NCBI GenBank assembly: GCA_024867545.1
Contig: JANFNE010000016.1
Coordinates: 186,001 to 250,000 of the forward strand
DNA: 64,000 nucleotides
Direction: 5' to 3'
Origin: Phytopythium helicoides
Taxonomy: Eukaryota; Oomycota; Peronosporomycetes; Pythiales; Pythiaceae
In this document: positions 54,367-64,000 of the stretch, piece after piece
How positions within the stretch are numbered: position 1 is the stretch's first letter
Layout of the letters: each line of letters opens with the position of its first letter
The notes under the pieces: generated by a model
What the model was told of the DNA's origin: nothing
Seen by the model: only the letters and a program-made list of their open reading frames with translations
Database searches by the model: none
Made by a program: the position numbers and the translations under genes

Positions 54367-57300
54367 TTACCGCTTCTGATGGTTCACGAAGCGCATCGAG
54401 AGGGCAGTGAGCACCCGGTAGATGGCCATCACACCCAACAAGATGCCAATGTACTGCGCAATGTGAGCGTGCTTGGCGCCGAAGACGGTCTCCAGGTAGG
54501 CACGAATGGGAACCTGTCCAACAGCCGGTGGTGCGTTCTTGAGCACCTGGCAGCCGAGAGGCCAGTCGGCCGTCAGCTGAGCGACTGTCTCGGACGCGTT
54601 GGCATCCCCAGATCCGAGAACCGCCATGATCTGCTGCATCTGGCTGTCCGAGCACTCACCAAACACGACGGACGAGAGAACTGCGAACGTGTAGCGATGT
54701 GGGACGATGGCATAGAGCCACTTGTAGCCTGCGGGGATAGTGGAAGCTGGCGGGTTGAACCCCATGAAGAGGAAGCAGAACGTGTCGAGCAGAACACCCG
54801 TGAGCATGGCAGATTCGATGCTGGGCAGTGCAAACACGACGAGCTGACCAGCGTACGTTTGGAAGAGCGTATGGAGCGTCGTCATGAACCAGTAAAGCAA
54901 GAACCGCTGGAATCCCGTGAAGCCGACCATGAAGTAGAAGATGGCCGTGAAGATGAGCGCCGTAAGCGCAGCGTATGGGATCTCTACGATCGTGCTCGCG
55001 ACGAAGTACCAGAGCGAGTTGTACGTCTGCGAAGCCCGCTCGCGGTAGAAGGCAGGGCGTTCGTCTGACGCGATCGGCAGCACACCCATGAATGCGATGA
55101 CACCGACGAATGCTGTCGTCAGGTAAATCATGCCGAGCACACCGTTCACTCCTTGGTACGTCGTGAATTTGCCATCAAGGTACACGATACCGAAGACGAG
55201 CGATAGAAAAGCCGAGATGACTATCCGTGTCAGCGTGTACGACGACGTGCGCCAGTAGAGGCGGAAGAATCGCTGAAGGAGTAGTGAAAACTGCTGTGCA
55301 TTCGAGGCTGCACGCTTCTTCTGGAACAAGACCTCGCTACTGTCGCTCCCTGGCGTGAAGATACCATTTCCAGCAGTCGTCTTGATCGAATCAAGCTTGT
55401 CGTGAGAGATGCTGGAGCGGTAGATGGCATTAAAGTCAACCAGAGCCGACTGGTACGCGTCTTCATTCTTCTCCGCCGAGTCGGTCGATGAGGAAATGCC
55501 AGCGCCGATCACTTCGAGCATCCAAGTCGCAGGGTTGTATCCACCATCCGGAATGCGAGGCACACCTGGGATGGACTCGAAGTAGTCGATGATCGCGCGA
55601 CCTTCGTGACCAAGTTCACCGAAGTATACCGTTTTCCCGCCGCGTTGGAGTAATAGGAGGTTGTCGAACAGGAAAAACACCTCGGCCGACGGCTGGTGGA
55701 TCGTGCATACAATTGTACGGCCGGAGTCTGCGACTTTGCGAACACCGTCCATGATGAGCTTGGCAGAGCGAGCGTCGAGTCCACTGGTAGGTTCGTCGAG
55801 GAAGAGCACACTAGGTTGAGCAGCAAGCTCAACTCCTATCGTCAATCTCTTCATTTGTTCCATGGAGCTACCCCGGACAATGTTGTCAGCGATATCATTG
55901 AGTCCCAGCAAATCAAGGCTCTCGTTGACAGAATCAATGATCTGTTCCTTTGTGGCTTGCTGTCCCTGGCGAAGGTAGGCGCTGAATGTGAGCGCTTCGC
56001 GGAACGTAGATGCTTCGGAGTGCACATCCATCTGCTCGCAGTACCCTGTGCATCGTCGCACTGCCAGATCCGAGGCTTCGACGCCGTTGAGAAGCACCCG
56101 ACCTTGAGCGGAGCCACCAGTTTTCCGACCTGCAATAACATCCAACAGCGTCGTCTTGCCTGCTCCGGTGGATCCCATGAGAGCTGTCATCGATCCAGGA
56201 AGAGCGTACCCAGAGATCCCCTTGAGGAGCTCGATCATCTCACCCTTGTCGCCTCCGGGTGCAGGCACAGAGTAACGAAGGTCGTCAAATGCGAGGGTGA
56301 CCCGTTGAACCGATCTTTGCAACGGCGTCACGAAAACGGCAGAAGCATGTGGCAATGATAACCTAGCACCATTCTTTGGAGTCTCAAGCAGCACAAAATT
56401 GGGCGGAATGCCATCACGGGTAGCGCCATCTTCTTTGTTGCTTCCGATGATTGAAGCATCATCCACAGTTACGCTATCGAACACATCAGTAGCCGTTGAT
56501 AGGTCGACATGCTCCGGGTGCTCGTGACGCCAGAACTCAAGCGAGCAGTATCCGAGCAGCACATTCAACGCAAAGTTGCCAGCGAGGAAGATGACACCGT
56601 AGATGATCCATTCTTTTGTGGTCGGCAGGCTGAAGACACTCAGCTCGTACGCACCCATCGTCTTCCCGCCCATGTTGGCGCAGTAGTCGTATCCGCCATA
56701 GACACACCTGTCGAGCTCACCGTCACGGTACTGACTAATGGCGATAGCTCTGACAGCCCAAGCCACGGGGTCGATCCAGTAAATCCACACGACATAGTCG
56801 GCGAGCTGATCCTTACTGACGACGAAACCCGCGAAGAGGATCAAAGCCAGCAGCGAGACCATACCGATCGGCTCCGCGATATGCAAGTTTGGCGCCGCAG
56901 ACGACAGGAAGAAGAACCAGGAAAGGAATGTGAGCGACGTGAGCACGAGAAACATTTCGAAGAGGAGGAACACCCCGCCATCCGTCACAAACCCCGCCAT
57001 CCAGTACACGATGGAGCCGAAGATGAGCGACTCGATAATGATCAGTGGCGTGTGGCTGAGAAGCGTGGCGATCACGTAGGATGACGTCCGGAAGAAGTTG
57101 GCTCGGCGTTGCTTGTAGAATACGGCACGCATCTCCATGAACGGCGCGAGCATTGCCGACTGATTGAGTCCGAGGAAGACGACAGCAGCAAACACGAGAC
57201 CCATGAACACGAATGCGTTCGAGGCGTCCACATTCCAAAACAGCGACCCGAACAGCAGGCCGATAAAGACAGCCAAGAAGATCCGTCCTCCGACCAGAGG

Positions 57301-58512
57301 GACATTGCGGAGCATGACCATGGCTTCACGTCGGCACAACATCCACGTGCTCGTCCACCAGGTGTGCGCGAACTCTGGGACATTGGAGAGCGCCTCCAGC
57401 TCCCTCTCAGCAGAGTCAGAATCAACGAGAGCATCCACTTGGCTGTCCATCGCCTTGCCGAGAGTCGATTCCTTCCACAACCGAGCATACTCACTCGCTG
57501 TCTGGGGGTGTTGCGTGTGCAGGACCCTGTTGGGAGACGACACTGTCGATGGAATCGCGACTTGGTACTGGAGTTGTGCATCGGAGGCCAGATCGCACAA
57601 GAAGTCAGCGACGTCGCGACGAGGTGGACATTTGAACCCGAGAGACTCAAAGTACGGAAGTGCCTGCTCGCGTGGTCCGTTATAGATAATCTCACCACGG
57701 TTCATGAGCAGCACGTTGTCAAAGAGAGCGAAGACTTCTGGCGATGGCTGGAGTAGGGAGATGACCACCGTCTTGCGCCACTTTCGCGCCAAGAGGCGCT
57801 GCGCAGTGACGATATCGAACGTGGCGGCACTATCGAGTCCCGTACTGATCTCGTCCATGAGAGACACGGCATGCACGCCAAATTGCATCTCACCCGTAGT
57901 GACGCGCTTGCGCTCGCCTCCCGAGACTCCGCGAAGCATGGCGTTACCGATGACGGTGTCCTGGCAGTTCTGAAGACCCAGCTCAGCAATGATGGCGTCT
58001 GGGTTGCGCATTTTCGGGTCCTCTGTCTTGACCGAATTGTCCTGTCCTCCTCCGTTGCATTCGAACGCGAACTGGAAGGTATCTCTCACTGTCAACGTCG
58101 GGATGTGTGTGTCACGTTGTGTCACGTAGGACACGAACTGCGGTAGTCGCTTCTCGAGCCGATCACGCGGCACGCTGTTGAATGCGACGTCTCCCTCGAG
58201 CGTGATATGTTTGCCGGGAGGGAAACGTCCACTGAGCACCTTCATTAGGGACGACTTTCCCGACCCAGGCTGACCTAGCACCAGCGTCATCTCACCGGGC
58301 TTGAAGCACCCCGAGACATTCTTCAGGATGGTCTTGCGCACCGTCGTCTTCTTGGCTGTAAGCTTGGCGAACTCGTTCCGCACTTCATTTGAGACCGTCG
58401 GCAGTCTGAGTTTGGGATCGTCTACCTCGTTGGAGCTCGCAGCGGTGACAAAATCCGCGGACAGCGAAAGTCGCCGGAAGCTCACGTGCATCTCTGGGAC
58501 GCCGATGGTCAT
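54367..58512 (-). CDS. PDR-type (full-size ABCG) ABC transporter, intact
   Basis: An uninterrupted frame of about 1381 residues from ATG 58512 (MTIGVPEMHVSFRRLSLSAD) to TAA. The layout is the reverse one typical of PDR: NBD1 (Walker A GQPGSGKSSLMK, signature GVSGGERKRV, Walker B SLMDEISTGLD), six membrane segments, NBD2 (Walker A GSTGAGKTTLLDV, degenerate signature GSSMEQMKRL, Walker B LFLDEPTSGLD) and six more membrane segments ending MRFVNHQKR. The asymmetric signature in NBD2 is a PDR hallmark. Such pumps export drugs, sterols or plant defence compounds at the plasma membrane. The open frame extends upstream to 58623 without another ATG, and a CTTTGTCCAG acceptor at about 58535 hints at an additional upstream exon. 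Confidence 0.93.
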   Translation of the reverse strand: MTIGVPEMHVSFRRLSLSADFVTAASSNEVDDPKLRLPTVSNEVRNEFAKLTAKKTTVRKTILKNVSGCFKPGEMTLVLGQPGSGKSSLMKVLSGRFPPGKHITLEGDVAFNSVPRDRLEKRLPQFVSYVTQRDTHIPTLTVRDTFQFAFECNGGGQDNSVKTEDPKMRNPDAIIAELGLQNCQDTVIGNAMLRGVSGGERKRVTTGEMQFGVHAVSLMDEISTGLDSAATFDIVTAQRLLARKWRKTVVISLLQPSPEVFALFDNVLLMNRGEIIYNGPREQALPYFESLGFKCPPRRDVADFLCDLASDAQLQYQVAIPSTVSSPNRVLHTQHPQTASEYARLWKESTLGKAMDSQVDALVDSDSAERELEALSNVPEFAHTWWTSTWMLCRREAMVMLRNVPLVGGRIFLAVFIGLLFGSLFWNVDASNAFVFMGLVFAAVVFLGLNQSAMLAPFMEMRAVFYKQRRANFFRTSSYVIATLLSHTPLIIIESLIFGSIVYWMAGFVTDGGVFLLFEMFLVLTSLTFLSWFFFLSSAAPNLHIAEPIGMVSLLALILFAGFVVSKDQLADYVVWIYWIDPVAWAVRAIAISQYRDGELDRCVYGGYDYCANMGGKTMGAYELSVFSLPTTKEWIIYGVIFLAGNFALNVLLGYCSLEFWRHEHPEHVDLSTATDVFDSVTVDDASIIGSNKEDGATRDGIPPNFVLLETPKNGARLSLPHASAVFVTPLQRSVQRVTLAFDDLRYSVPAPGGDKGEMIELLKGISGYALPGSMTALMGSTGAGKTTLLDVIAGRKTGGSAQGRVLLNGVEASDLAVRRCTGYCEQMDVHSEASTFREALTFSAYLRQGQQATKEQIIDSVNESLDLLGLNDIADNIVRGSSMEQMKRLTIGVELAAQPSVLFLDEPTSGLDARSAKLIMDGVRKVADSGRTIVCTIHQPSAEVFFLFDNLLLLQRGGKTVYFGELGHEGRAIIDYFESIPGVPRIPDGGYNPATWMLEVIGAGISSSTDSAEKNEDAYQSALVDFNAIYRSSISHDKLDSIKTTAGNGIFTPGSDSSEVLFQKKRAASNAQQFSLLLQRFFRLYWRTSSYTLTRIVISAFLSLVFGIVYLDGKFTTYQGVNGVLGMIYLTTAFVGVIAFMGVLPIASDERPAFYRERASQTYNSLWYFVASTIVEIPYAALTALIFTAIFYFMVGFTGFQRFLLYWFMTTLHTLFQTYAGQLVVFALPSIESAMLTGVLLDTFCFLFMGFNPPASTIPAGYKWLYAIVPHRYTFAVLSSVVFGECSDSQMQQIMAVLGSGDANASETVAQLTADWPLGCQVLKNAPPAVGQVPIRAYLETVFGAKHAHIAQYIGILLGVMAIYRVLTALSMRFVNHQKR

Positions 58513-58616
58513 GGTTGGCAGCTTGGTCGATTCCTCGAGTCCTGGACAAAGGCGACGAACAAACTGGAGGGTGGAATGAGGAGGGGCTATGAGAGAGCTT
58601 GGGAATTCAGGAATGA

Positions 58617-59159
58617 GCTGCACCAGCAGCGTGGCGAGAGGAGCTCGATATCCTTGGAACGACGTGATGCAGGAATGATGGTGTCGTTGTTGCCTTGACA
58701 GCGTGTTTACAGCGGTGCCACCAAAAAATTACCGTTATCCGCTGTAATCAACTGGCGAAATATGCTGAGTTCACTATGCCAGCGGGATGATTACAGGAAC
58801 TTGAGCAAAAATCTGGTGACTGCGGCGGTAATCTCGGCCTCATGTGGTGAGCAGACTGCTTCAAAGCATCAAATCGTATGCTCTCCGCTGATTGTTCGCT
58901 GCTCGGCACAATCTCGGTCTGTGAGCGGTCACGAGAGGCAGCAGATCGTTCCCCCTGTTGAGCAAACAGACAGGTCGAACCGCCGCGTCCGTTGCTAGTC
59001 ATCGATTTGCACGTGTGATGTGTGACTAGCGTCAGGGTATGGTGATGGGAATCGCGCATCCAACCTTTCTGAATCATCTCGGCTGACAGCAATCCAAGGC
59101 GTTTACTCAAGTCGTCTTTCCACTCGAAAGCTGTGTTTTGCTCTTGGTTCGCCACCACC
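58617..59159. other. Intergenic right of the duplication
   Basis: Contains the presumed promoter of the PDR transporter and the 3' flank of PTAR1. No coding region of its own. Confidence 0.45.
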
Positions 59160-60703
59160 TCAATTGAGCTGCTTGGATGCCCAGAGATGGAACAGTGTGG
59201 CGTCTTCCTGTGCGAGGAGAGACCGACAGGCGGAAGAAAGTGCCGCGAGTGCGTCTTGGAGGCTCTGGTCGGACTTGGACCACGCCTGCAGTCGCTCGAG
59301 ACACCAAGCAGCGAACCGTCGCGAATGCTTGCATCTACAAAGCCACGCGGTCTCGATCTCACCGATGAGGGTCGTTGTCACCAACTCGCGACCTTCGAGA
59401 CCCTCACGGTCGGTGGAGGAAAGATTTGCTTCAATAGATCGCCACGCTACACTCAGAGCAGCGTGGTCCATCCCGCTCGTTGCATCCGAGAGTTCTGTTG
59501 GGTGGTTTGACGCCATGGCTAAAGTGGGATTGACATCCGTCTTCACCCGCGACGCGAGCTCCTTGACGCGTTCGTAGTCATCAATGCCCACCTGATCGCT
59601 TGCATCGGCTTGGAAATGGCGAAGTAGTAGGTGGATGATAAATCGTCGATGGCACCAGAGTGCTTCGTGCGTCGGATACCGCGTCATGATGCGAGAGAGG
59701 AACTCATACTCGCCCACAATCAATTGTAAGTGCACGTCCACCGAGGATACTCGAAGTATGTGGTTGACAGTGTGTTGCCGGTGGTTCCAGCCCGAATGAT
59801 CCGTGATGTGCGTCTCGCACCACTTGGTCATGCGCTCGAGCTCGCGCCGCAGCTCTTCCCCAGCCGTCATCTGCGAGACAACCCAGTGTCGGAAGCTCCA
59901 CGCATGATAGTTGCGTGGCTTTTGCTCTGCCAGCACCGAGCACACGTGGACTTGCTCGTCAAAGAAGACGTCGCGCAGTTCGCTGGGCGAAGAGGGAAAT
60001 CCGCGGCAGATCCGAATCGCAAGCCACCGCCTGGCAACATTTTTAACATCGCAAGTCAGGAGTCGCTCGTTCACAACGCATGCATCGCAATGAGGGCAGC
60101 TAACCGATACGCCCACGTGTCGATGCTCTTTGGGTGCAGCGTGAAAACCAAGTTGGTGAAGCGCACTTCGTCCGCGGCGTCAAGGAATCCCAGCTCCACC
60201 ATAGCCTTGCTGCCACCCACTCGCTGTTAGAGCTCTCTCTCAGCCTTTGTCATCTCAACAGAGCTTACCGGGTGTTCCACGCCGTGTAGAAGTCGGCGCT
60301 GATGAGCAGGATCGCTCGCGTGCACTGCAGTAGCTCTGCGACGACCGCTGAATCGACGTCCACACTCCCCGCAGACGCTCGGTGCGCCGCCAGCACCGGG
60401 TTGAGCTCGTGGAAACGCGTCCTGGCCTGTTGGAACAGCGGCACGCCTGCGCAGAAGGCCACGCCGAGCTTGTGCTCGCCGTACACGAAGGCCGAGTCGG
60501 GCGTCAAGTCCTCGCTCGCCACGTCGAAGAGCAGCCCAATCTCGTCGCTGGAGGCCGGGAGAGCCGTCAATCCGAGGGAGTCGAGCGCCGTGCAGCTGAA
60601 GGACGCGGCGGGGCGTCACGTACATGAGCGGATCGGCGTCGAACAGCGCGTTGAGCCGCGCAAGCAGCGGCGCCGGAGCGGCATCTTGCTGCTCCATCGT
60701 CAT
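59160..60703 (-). CDS. PTAR1: Protein prenyltransferase alpha-subunit repeat protein (PTAR1), 3 exons
   Basis: Exons 60703-60269, 60209-60078 and 60030-59160. The prenyltransferase-alpha repeats are clear: RFTNLVFTLHPKSIDTWAYR, KPRNYHAWSFRHWVVSQM, THITDHSGWNHRQHTVNHIL and YPTHEALWCHRRFIIHLLL. PTAR1 pairs with RabGGTB to form geranylgeranyltransferase III, which modifies Ykt6 among others. Splice phases agree at both junctions (CG|C and GC|G). In exon 1 a run of four C near 60625 contains one base too many: MYVTP then shifts into ASFSCTALDSLGLTALPASS. That single base is the only defect. Length (about 490) is near animal PTAR1 (400-430). Confidence 0.85.
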
Positions 60704-60903
60704 CTGGCTGGTGTTTTGGCTCGGTGGTGTAACCTATAGTGTAACCTAGTAGATGGTGACGTAGAGGCTGATGTTGCGTGGCAACATGATGGACATTGGC
60801 TGCATTGGAGGCGAAAGGAGGTTGGTAGGCGCGCGATGCAGTGGAGTAGAAGGCGTGAATGTCATTGTGGCTATGATAAAGGTTTGCAGTCGCGAGAGCT
60901 CGA

Positions 60904-61788
60904 CTAGACGCTCTCCATAACGATGTTGGGGGCGTACGCGCTGCCGCCCTTCATGATACGGATCGAGTGCTGCAGCTGGCGCAGGCGATCGATCAGCCCC
61001 TTCATGACCAAGTTGCGCTCGTAGACCTCCTGCAAATGCAGCAAACGCCGACGAGCGACGAGTTAGCTCACAGCGTTACATGAAAGCCCAAGTACTCAGA
61101 CTGCAACAACGCACCCGCCGCAGTTGGTTCCGCCGCTCCACCAGCTTGGCCAGCAGCTCCTGCAGGTGAAACATCAAGCACGCAACGTGTCATGAGCACA
61201 CCATACCCTCCCACACTGCTACGATAGGCTCCATCTTCATGCCAACAGGCATCCTCCAGCAGTCGTCTGGCTCGGAGCACGCACCTTGTCGGCCGCGGTG
61301 CTGGGCTCGTTCTTGGCCTCTAGCTGCTTGACGATGGCGAGCAGGTCGCTGCTCATCTTGATGTACTGGTTCTTGAGCATGGCGACCTTGGTGAACGTGT
61401 CCTGGATCTCCTCGGGCGAGTACGGGATCACGATCGGGTGGCCGCTGGCCGTCGCGCCATGCACCGCGTGCGCCGCCGCCGCCGCCGCACCGTTCAGCTC
61501 CATCGCGTCCTCCTGCGGCGAGTCGGGCGCGGCAGGCGAGCGCGGGGGCGACGCCGGCGCCAGCGCGTCCACCGCGAACAGCTTGGAGCTCGGCTGTAGC
61601 GGCGGCCGCAGGTTGACGTGCTTGGTCTCCTCCAGCACGTGGTACGCGATCGCCAGCAGACTGTAGAGCAGCTGCAGCCCGTTGCGGCCCGCCGCGCCCG
61701 TCAGCAGCGCCGCCGACGCGCCCGCCGGCCCGTGGTGGCCGCCCGCGGGCGCCGCATGCGCGCCGTGCTCCTCGTCGTGCTCCTCCAT
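60904..61788 (-). CDS. Mediator subunit MED30-like coiled-coil protein, 3 exons
   Basis: Exons 61788-61285, 61159-61115 and 61029-60904 join in phase to 224 residues. An Ala/His-rich N-terminus is followed by NGLQLLYSLLAIAYHVLEET, an acidic/Ala linker, then a helical part: TFTKVAMLKNQYIKMSSDLL, VERRNQLRR and VYERNLVMKGLIDRLRQLQH, SIRIMKGG. The last helix recalls the C-terminal helix of MED30 (a Lys-rich helix with IDRLRxLI). Mediator subunits of this class are small coiled coils in the head module. The resemblance is modest and other coiled-coil proteins fit too. Exon 2 is only 45 nt. Confidence 0.5.
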
Positions 61789-61954
61789 ACTCAACGCTAG
61801 TGTCGCGTGCAGGCGCGGCGGGGCTGGCGAGGATGGGTTGCACGAAGGTCGCAACTACTCTCTACCTTCGCGCAACATGTTGTCAGGTTGCACACGTCGC
61901 AGGTTTCTCAGGAAGATCTGCGGCCGATAGGATAGGACCGCGCAAGGTGACGAC

Positions 61955-63919
61955 ATGGCCAGGGAGGCGCTCGCCGGCGGGCTGCGGCGCCTGCTGAAGC
62001 GCTTGGAGCGCGCAGCGGACGCTCATGAAGCGCCCAAGACGCGGCATCTGCTGCTCCCGCTGCTGTCGGCGGTGTCTCCGCCCTCCAGCGGCGCTCAGCC
62101 GCCAGGGACGCGGCCTCCTCCCCCGGCGTCGACGGCGCAGGCGCAGCAGCCGAGTCGGCTCGGCGACGTCATGTGGAAGCCATCGGACGAGTTTCCCGGT
62201 CAGTCGACGCTGCAGCAGGGCCAGTCGGCGCTGCTGGACGCGTCGAGGGACGCGCAGGTGCTCTCGCGCATCGTCCGAGCGGCGCTGCGCGGTGTCTTCC
62301 AGCCCTCGGGGCTTGCCATTCTCGGCTTTTGCTCCTGCGGCGTGCTGTCGCTCTCGGCGTATGAGGCCTCGCTGCTGCTGGCGTCGGTGCCCGCTGGTGT
62401 CGCCCATATTGACCCGTACGGGTCCATGGACGCCGTTGTGTCGATGAGTGATGAGATGAAGTTTGTGATCAAGTATGCAGCAGAGAACTTCCTCGCGAGC
62501 TGCTTGTGGGATACTAGGTCAGCTGAGCTCATCGCCCGCGCGATGGATTTGGACCCTGCAATTCTTTTGGCTTCGCTCGATCCTGTTGCATCGGCATCGG
62601 ACGCCGCACTACAGCTTCGTATCGACCGCGTGGCGACTTCCAGGTGCATGGTCGCAGGAATCATGGTCATCACTCAACTGCTGAGCATTTTGAGATCGAG
62701 CATCAACGCAGCACTGGGCTATAGTGATCGGGTGTTTGCGGGGCAGGAGCCACCATTAAAAGGGATTCAAGAGCGCATCATTCGTTTGGCGGGTGCTGGT
62801 AGTGATGTGACAGAGGTGTCCATGGGTCGATACGGCGCACACATTCTACCAGTTTATGAACGCCCGTCGCTCATCCGCCACCTCGTTGCTCTTTGGTCAA
62901 TGAATGGCCGAGTCCCATGTGTATGGCATGTGGCCTCTGGTCGCTACGGGTACCGCCATTCATGGGCTGCGCTTGAAATTGATGAAGACTACATGCTGCG
63001 AACCACTACGGGTAAGTTCATATTGTGCATGGAAGCCGACGCAACGCATCTTGATGGAGCGCACGACCTTCGAAAAGTGAACGAAGTCAGTGACCTCACC
63101 ATTGAAGATGCTGCACAGGCGTATCGCTTGATTGAGCGAAAGGCATCAATGGCTCTTCGCCGGCCGTTCCGCAGCCTCTGTGTGTTTCTTGGAGACGCTC
63201 GCCAACTATGCGAGACTGGCGGCACGAAGGCTGTCACTCTCCGAGAACGCATCCAGCTCAAGAAAGAGGTCGACGTTCTAATTGATGCCAAGGCCCCACT
63301 GCTCCTTGAGATCCTCAAGTGGTGTTCGCGATTTGTTGATGACCGCAAGACGATCGTGCTGGACGTAACTCCGCGCAACTACCGTCCTTTGCAGCTGCTT
63401 CTCGAGTCGAACGGCTACAGTGTGCTGTCTCCAGCCGAGGCTGGCGACGAGCTTGTCGGCACCAGCGATGCGACGAAAGGCATGAGCGTGAATGCAACAG
63501 CCAGTCACCCAAGCAATGGAGACCAGAAAAGTGACAACAACAAGACCGTTTCTCCGACAAGGCTGCCTCGGCTTGTGTACTACCCGACAACCGCAGCGAC
63601 CATCAACGCCGTGCATGCGAGTCTGACGTCGGGTAGTGTGTCAGATCCGCGACAGTGCTGCGTGCTTATCAACAGTCCGTTCGGTATCCAGCACCTGCGC
63701 GAGATCTCCGAGTACGAGGGCGAGCGATTCTACCCCGTGTGCGCCGCCGAGATCTACGATGATTACTTTCGCCAGGTGCGCATTTGGACGCGCATGGGCC
63801 ACTCGCCCGCTGAGATTCAACGCGAGCTAGACGCGCGGTTTGCCGCCGTTCGTGATGTCCAAGATGCGATCGCCGAGATGGAAGACAGGAACGCTGGTGA
63901 AGTGTCGACGTCGAATTGA
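61955..63919 (+). CDS. Unrecognised 654-residue protein
   Basis: A single exon frame from ATG 61955 to TGA 63919, 166 bp from the divergent MED30-like start, so a shared promoter is likely. Residues 1-75 are Ala/Pro-rich and disordered. The rest is a globular mix with helices and no membrane spans; recognisable stretches include KFVIKYAAENFLASCLW, GRYGAHILPVYERPSLIRHL, KTIVLDVTPRNYRPLQLLL and QCCVLINSPFGIQHLREISE. The segment around VLDVTPRNYRPLQLLLESNG resembles a small Rossmann-like alpha/beta unit, but I cannot name the family. No frameshifts; intact. Confidence 0.75.
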   Translation: MAREALAGGLRRLLKRLERAADAHEAPKTRHLLLPLLSAVSPPSSGAQPPGTRPPPPASTAQAQQPSRLGDVMWKPSDEFPGQSTLQQGQSALLDASRDAQVLSRIVRAALRGVFQPSGLAILGFCSCGVLSLSAYEASLLLASVPAGVAHIDPYGSMDAVVSMSDEMKFVIKYAAENFLASCLWDTRSAELIARAMDLDPAILLASLDPVASASDAALQLRIDRVATSRCMVAGIMVITQLLSILRSSINAALGYSDRVFAGQEPPLKGIQERIIRLAGAGSDVTEVSMGRYGAHILPVYERPSLIRHLVALWSMNGRVPCVWHVASGRYGYRHSWAALEIDEDYMLRTTTGKFILCMEADATHLDGAHDLRKVNEVSDLTIEDAAQAYRLIERKASMALRRPFRSLCVFLGDARQLCETGGTKAVTLRERIQLKKEVDVLIDAKAPLLLEILKWCSRFVDDRKTIVLDVTPRNYRPLQLLLESNGYSVLSPAEAGDELVGTSDATKGMSVNATASHPSNGDQKSDNNKTVSPTRLPRLVYYPTTAATINAVHASLTSGSVSDPRQCCVLINSPFGIQHLREISEYEGERFYPVCAAEIYDDYFRQVRIWTRMGHSPAEIQRELDARFAAVRDVQDAIAEMEDRNAGEVSTSN

Positions 63920-64000
63920 TTAGAGCATGCACTTGTAGACACCCAGGCACCACTCGCTGCGTGCTGCCTTGCATGAACACTTTTGAAGATGGGTATTTTT

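Larger units (their letters stand above)
54068..58616. repeat. Segmental duplication, right copy
   Basis: Same unit as 25367-29851, same orientation, starting about 28.7 kb downstream. It is slightly longer because the left copy has a deletion in the transporter linker. Starts and stops of similarity are sharp on both sides. Confidence 0.9.

Noticed and set aside
58748..59362. Minus-strand 204-codon frame
   Set aside because: Half is a shadow of PTAR1 and the other half intergenic with no conserved features.

Overview
The window is eukaryotic and looks like an oomycete, most likely Phytophthora-like (peronosporalean). The evidence is GC-rich, closely packed genes on both strands; very short introns (about 50-120 bp) with GTRNGT donors and YAG acceptors; a PDR-type ABC transporter pair typical of oomycetes; and a TE block with Helitron, piggyBac and a possible Crypton. 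I saw no bacterial operons, rRNA, CRISPR or convincing tRNA.

Region 1 (1-25.6 kb) is a gene-dense euchromatic block. In order it holds: a Cys-less pentameric ligand-gated ion channel (partial); a DHHC palmitoyltransferase; a frameshifted aldo/keto reductase; an ARL2BP/BART protein; a calponin-homology protein with an acidic tail; the ribosome-biogenesis WD40 protein MAK11/PAK1IP1; a proline-rich nuclear-looking protein; a large dysferlin-domain protein; two weak genes; a complete glutathione synthetase; an acidic protein with Tudor-like modules; an SND3/PHO88 ER protein; and a RING1-like Polycomb E3. Many exon chains were rebuilt by requiring splice phase to agree, and most close exactly.

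Region 2 (25.6-58.6 kb) is a repeat-rich island bounded by two same-orientation copies of a PDR transporter. The left copy (25.6-29.7 kb) is frameshifted and the right copy (54.4-58.5 kb) is intact. The duplicated unit also carries the last exon of the RING1-like gene. Between the copies lie a decayed tyrosine-recombinase (Crypton-like) element, a pyruvate phosphate dikinase pseudogene with in-frame TAG codons, a Josephin-like protease candidate, a small SET-domain methyltransferase, and a Helitron split by a piggyBac element. They are followed by a PIF1 helicase fragment next to an intact three-exon gene of unknown function, a long TC microsatellite, a MITE-like inverted-repeat element and a broken Ser/Gly-repeat protein.

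Region 3 (58.6-64 kb) returns to ordinary genes: PTAR1, a Mediator-MED30-like protein, and a 654-residue unrecognised protein divergent from it.

The strongest observation is the nested transposon. The piggyBac element (38828-42863) sits in a duplicated TTAA, and removing it with one TTAA restores the Helitron reading frame codon for codon. All five transposase introns and both subterminal regions carry a reiterated motif close to TTATCRTGTACC. Single-nucleotide frameshifts, several of them at homopolymers, break many otherwise well-conserved genes, so assembly error has to be separated from real decay before any are called pseudogenes.
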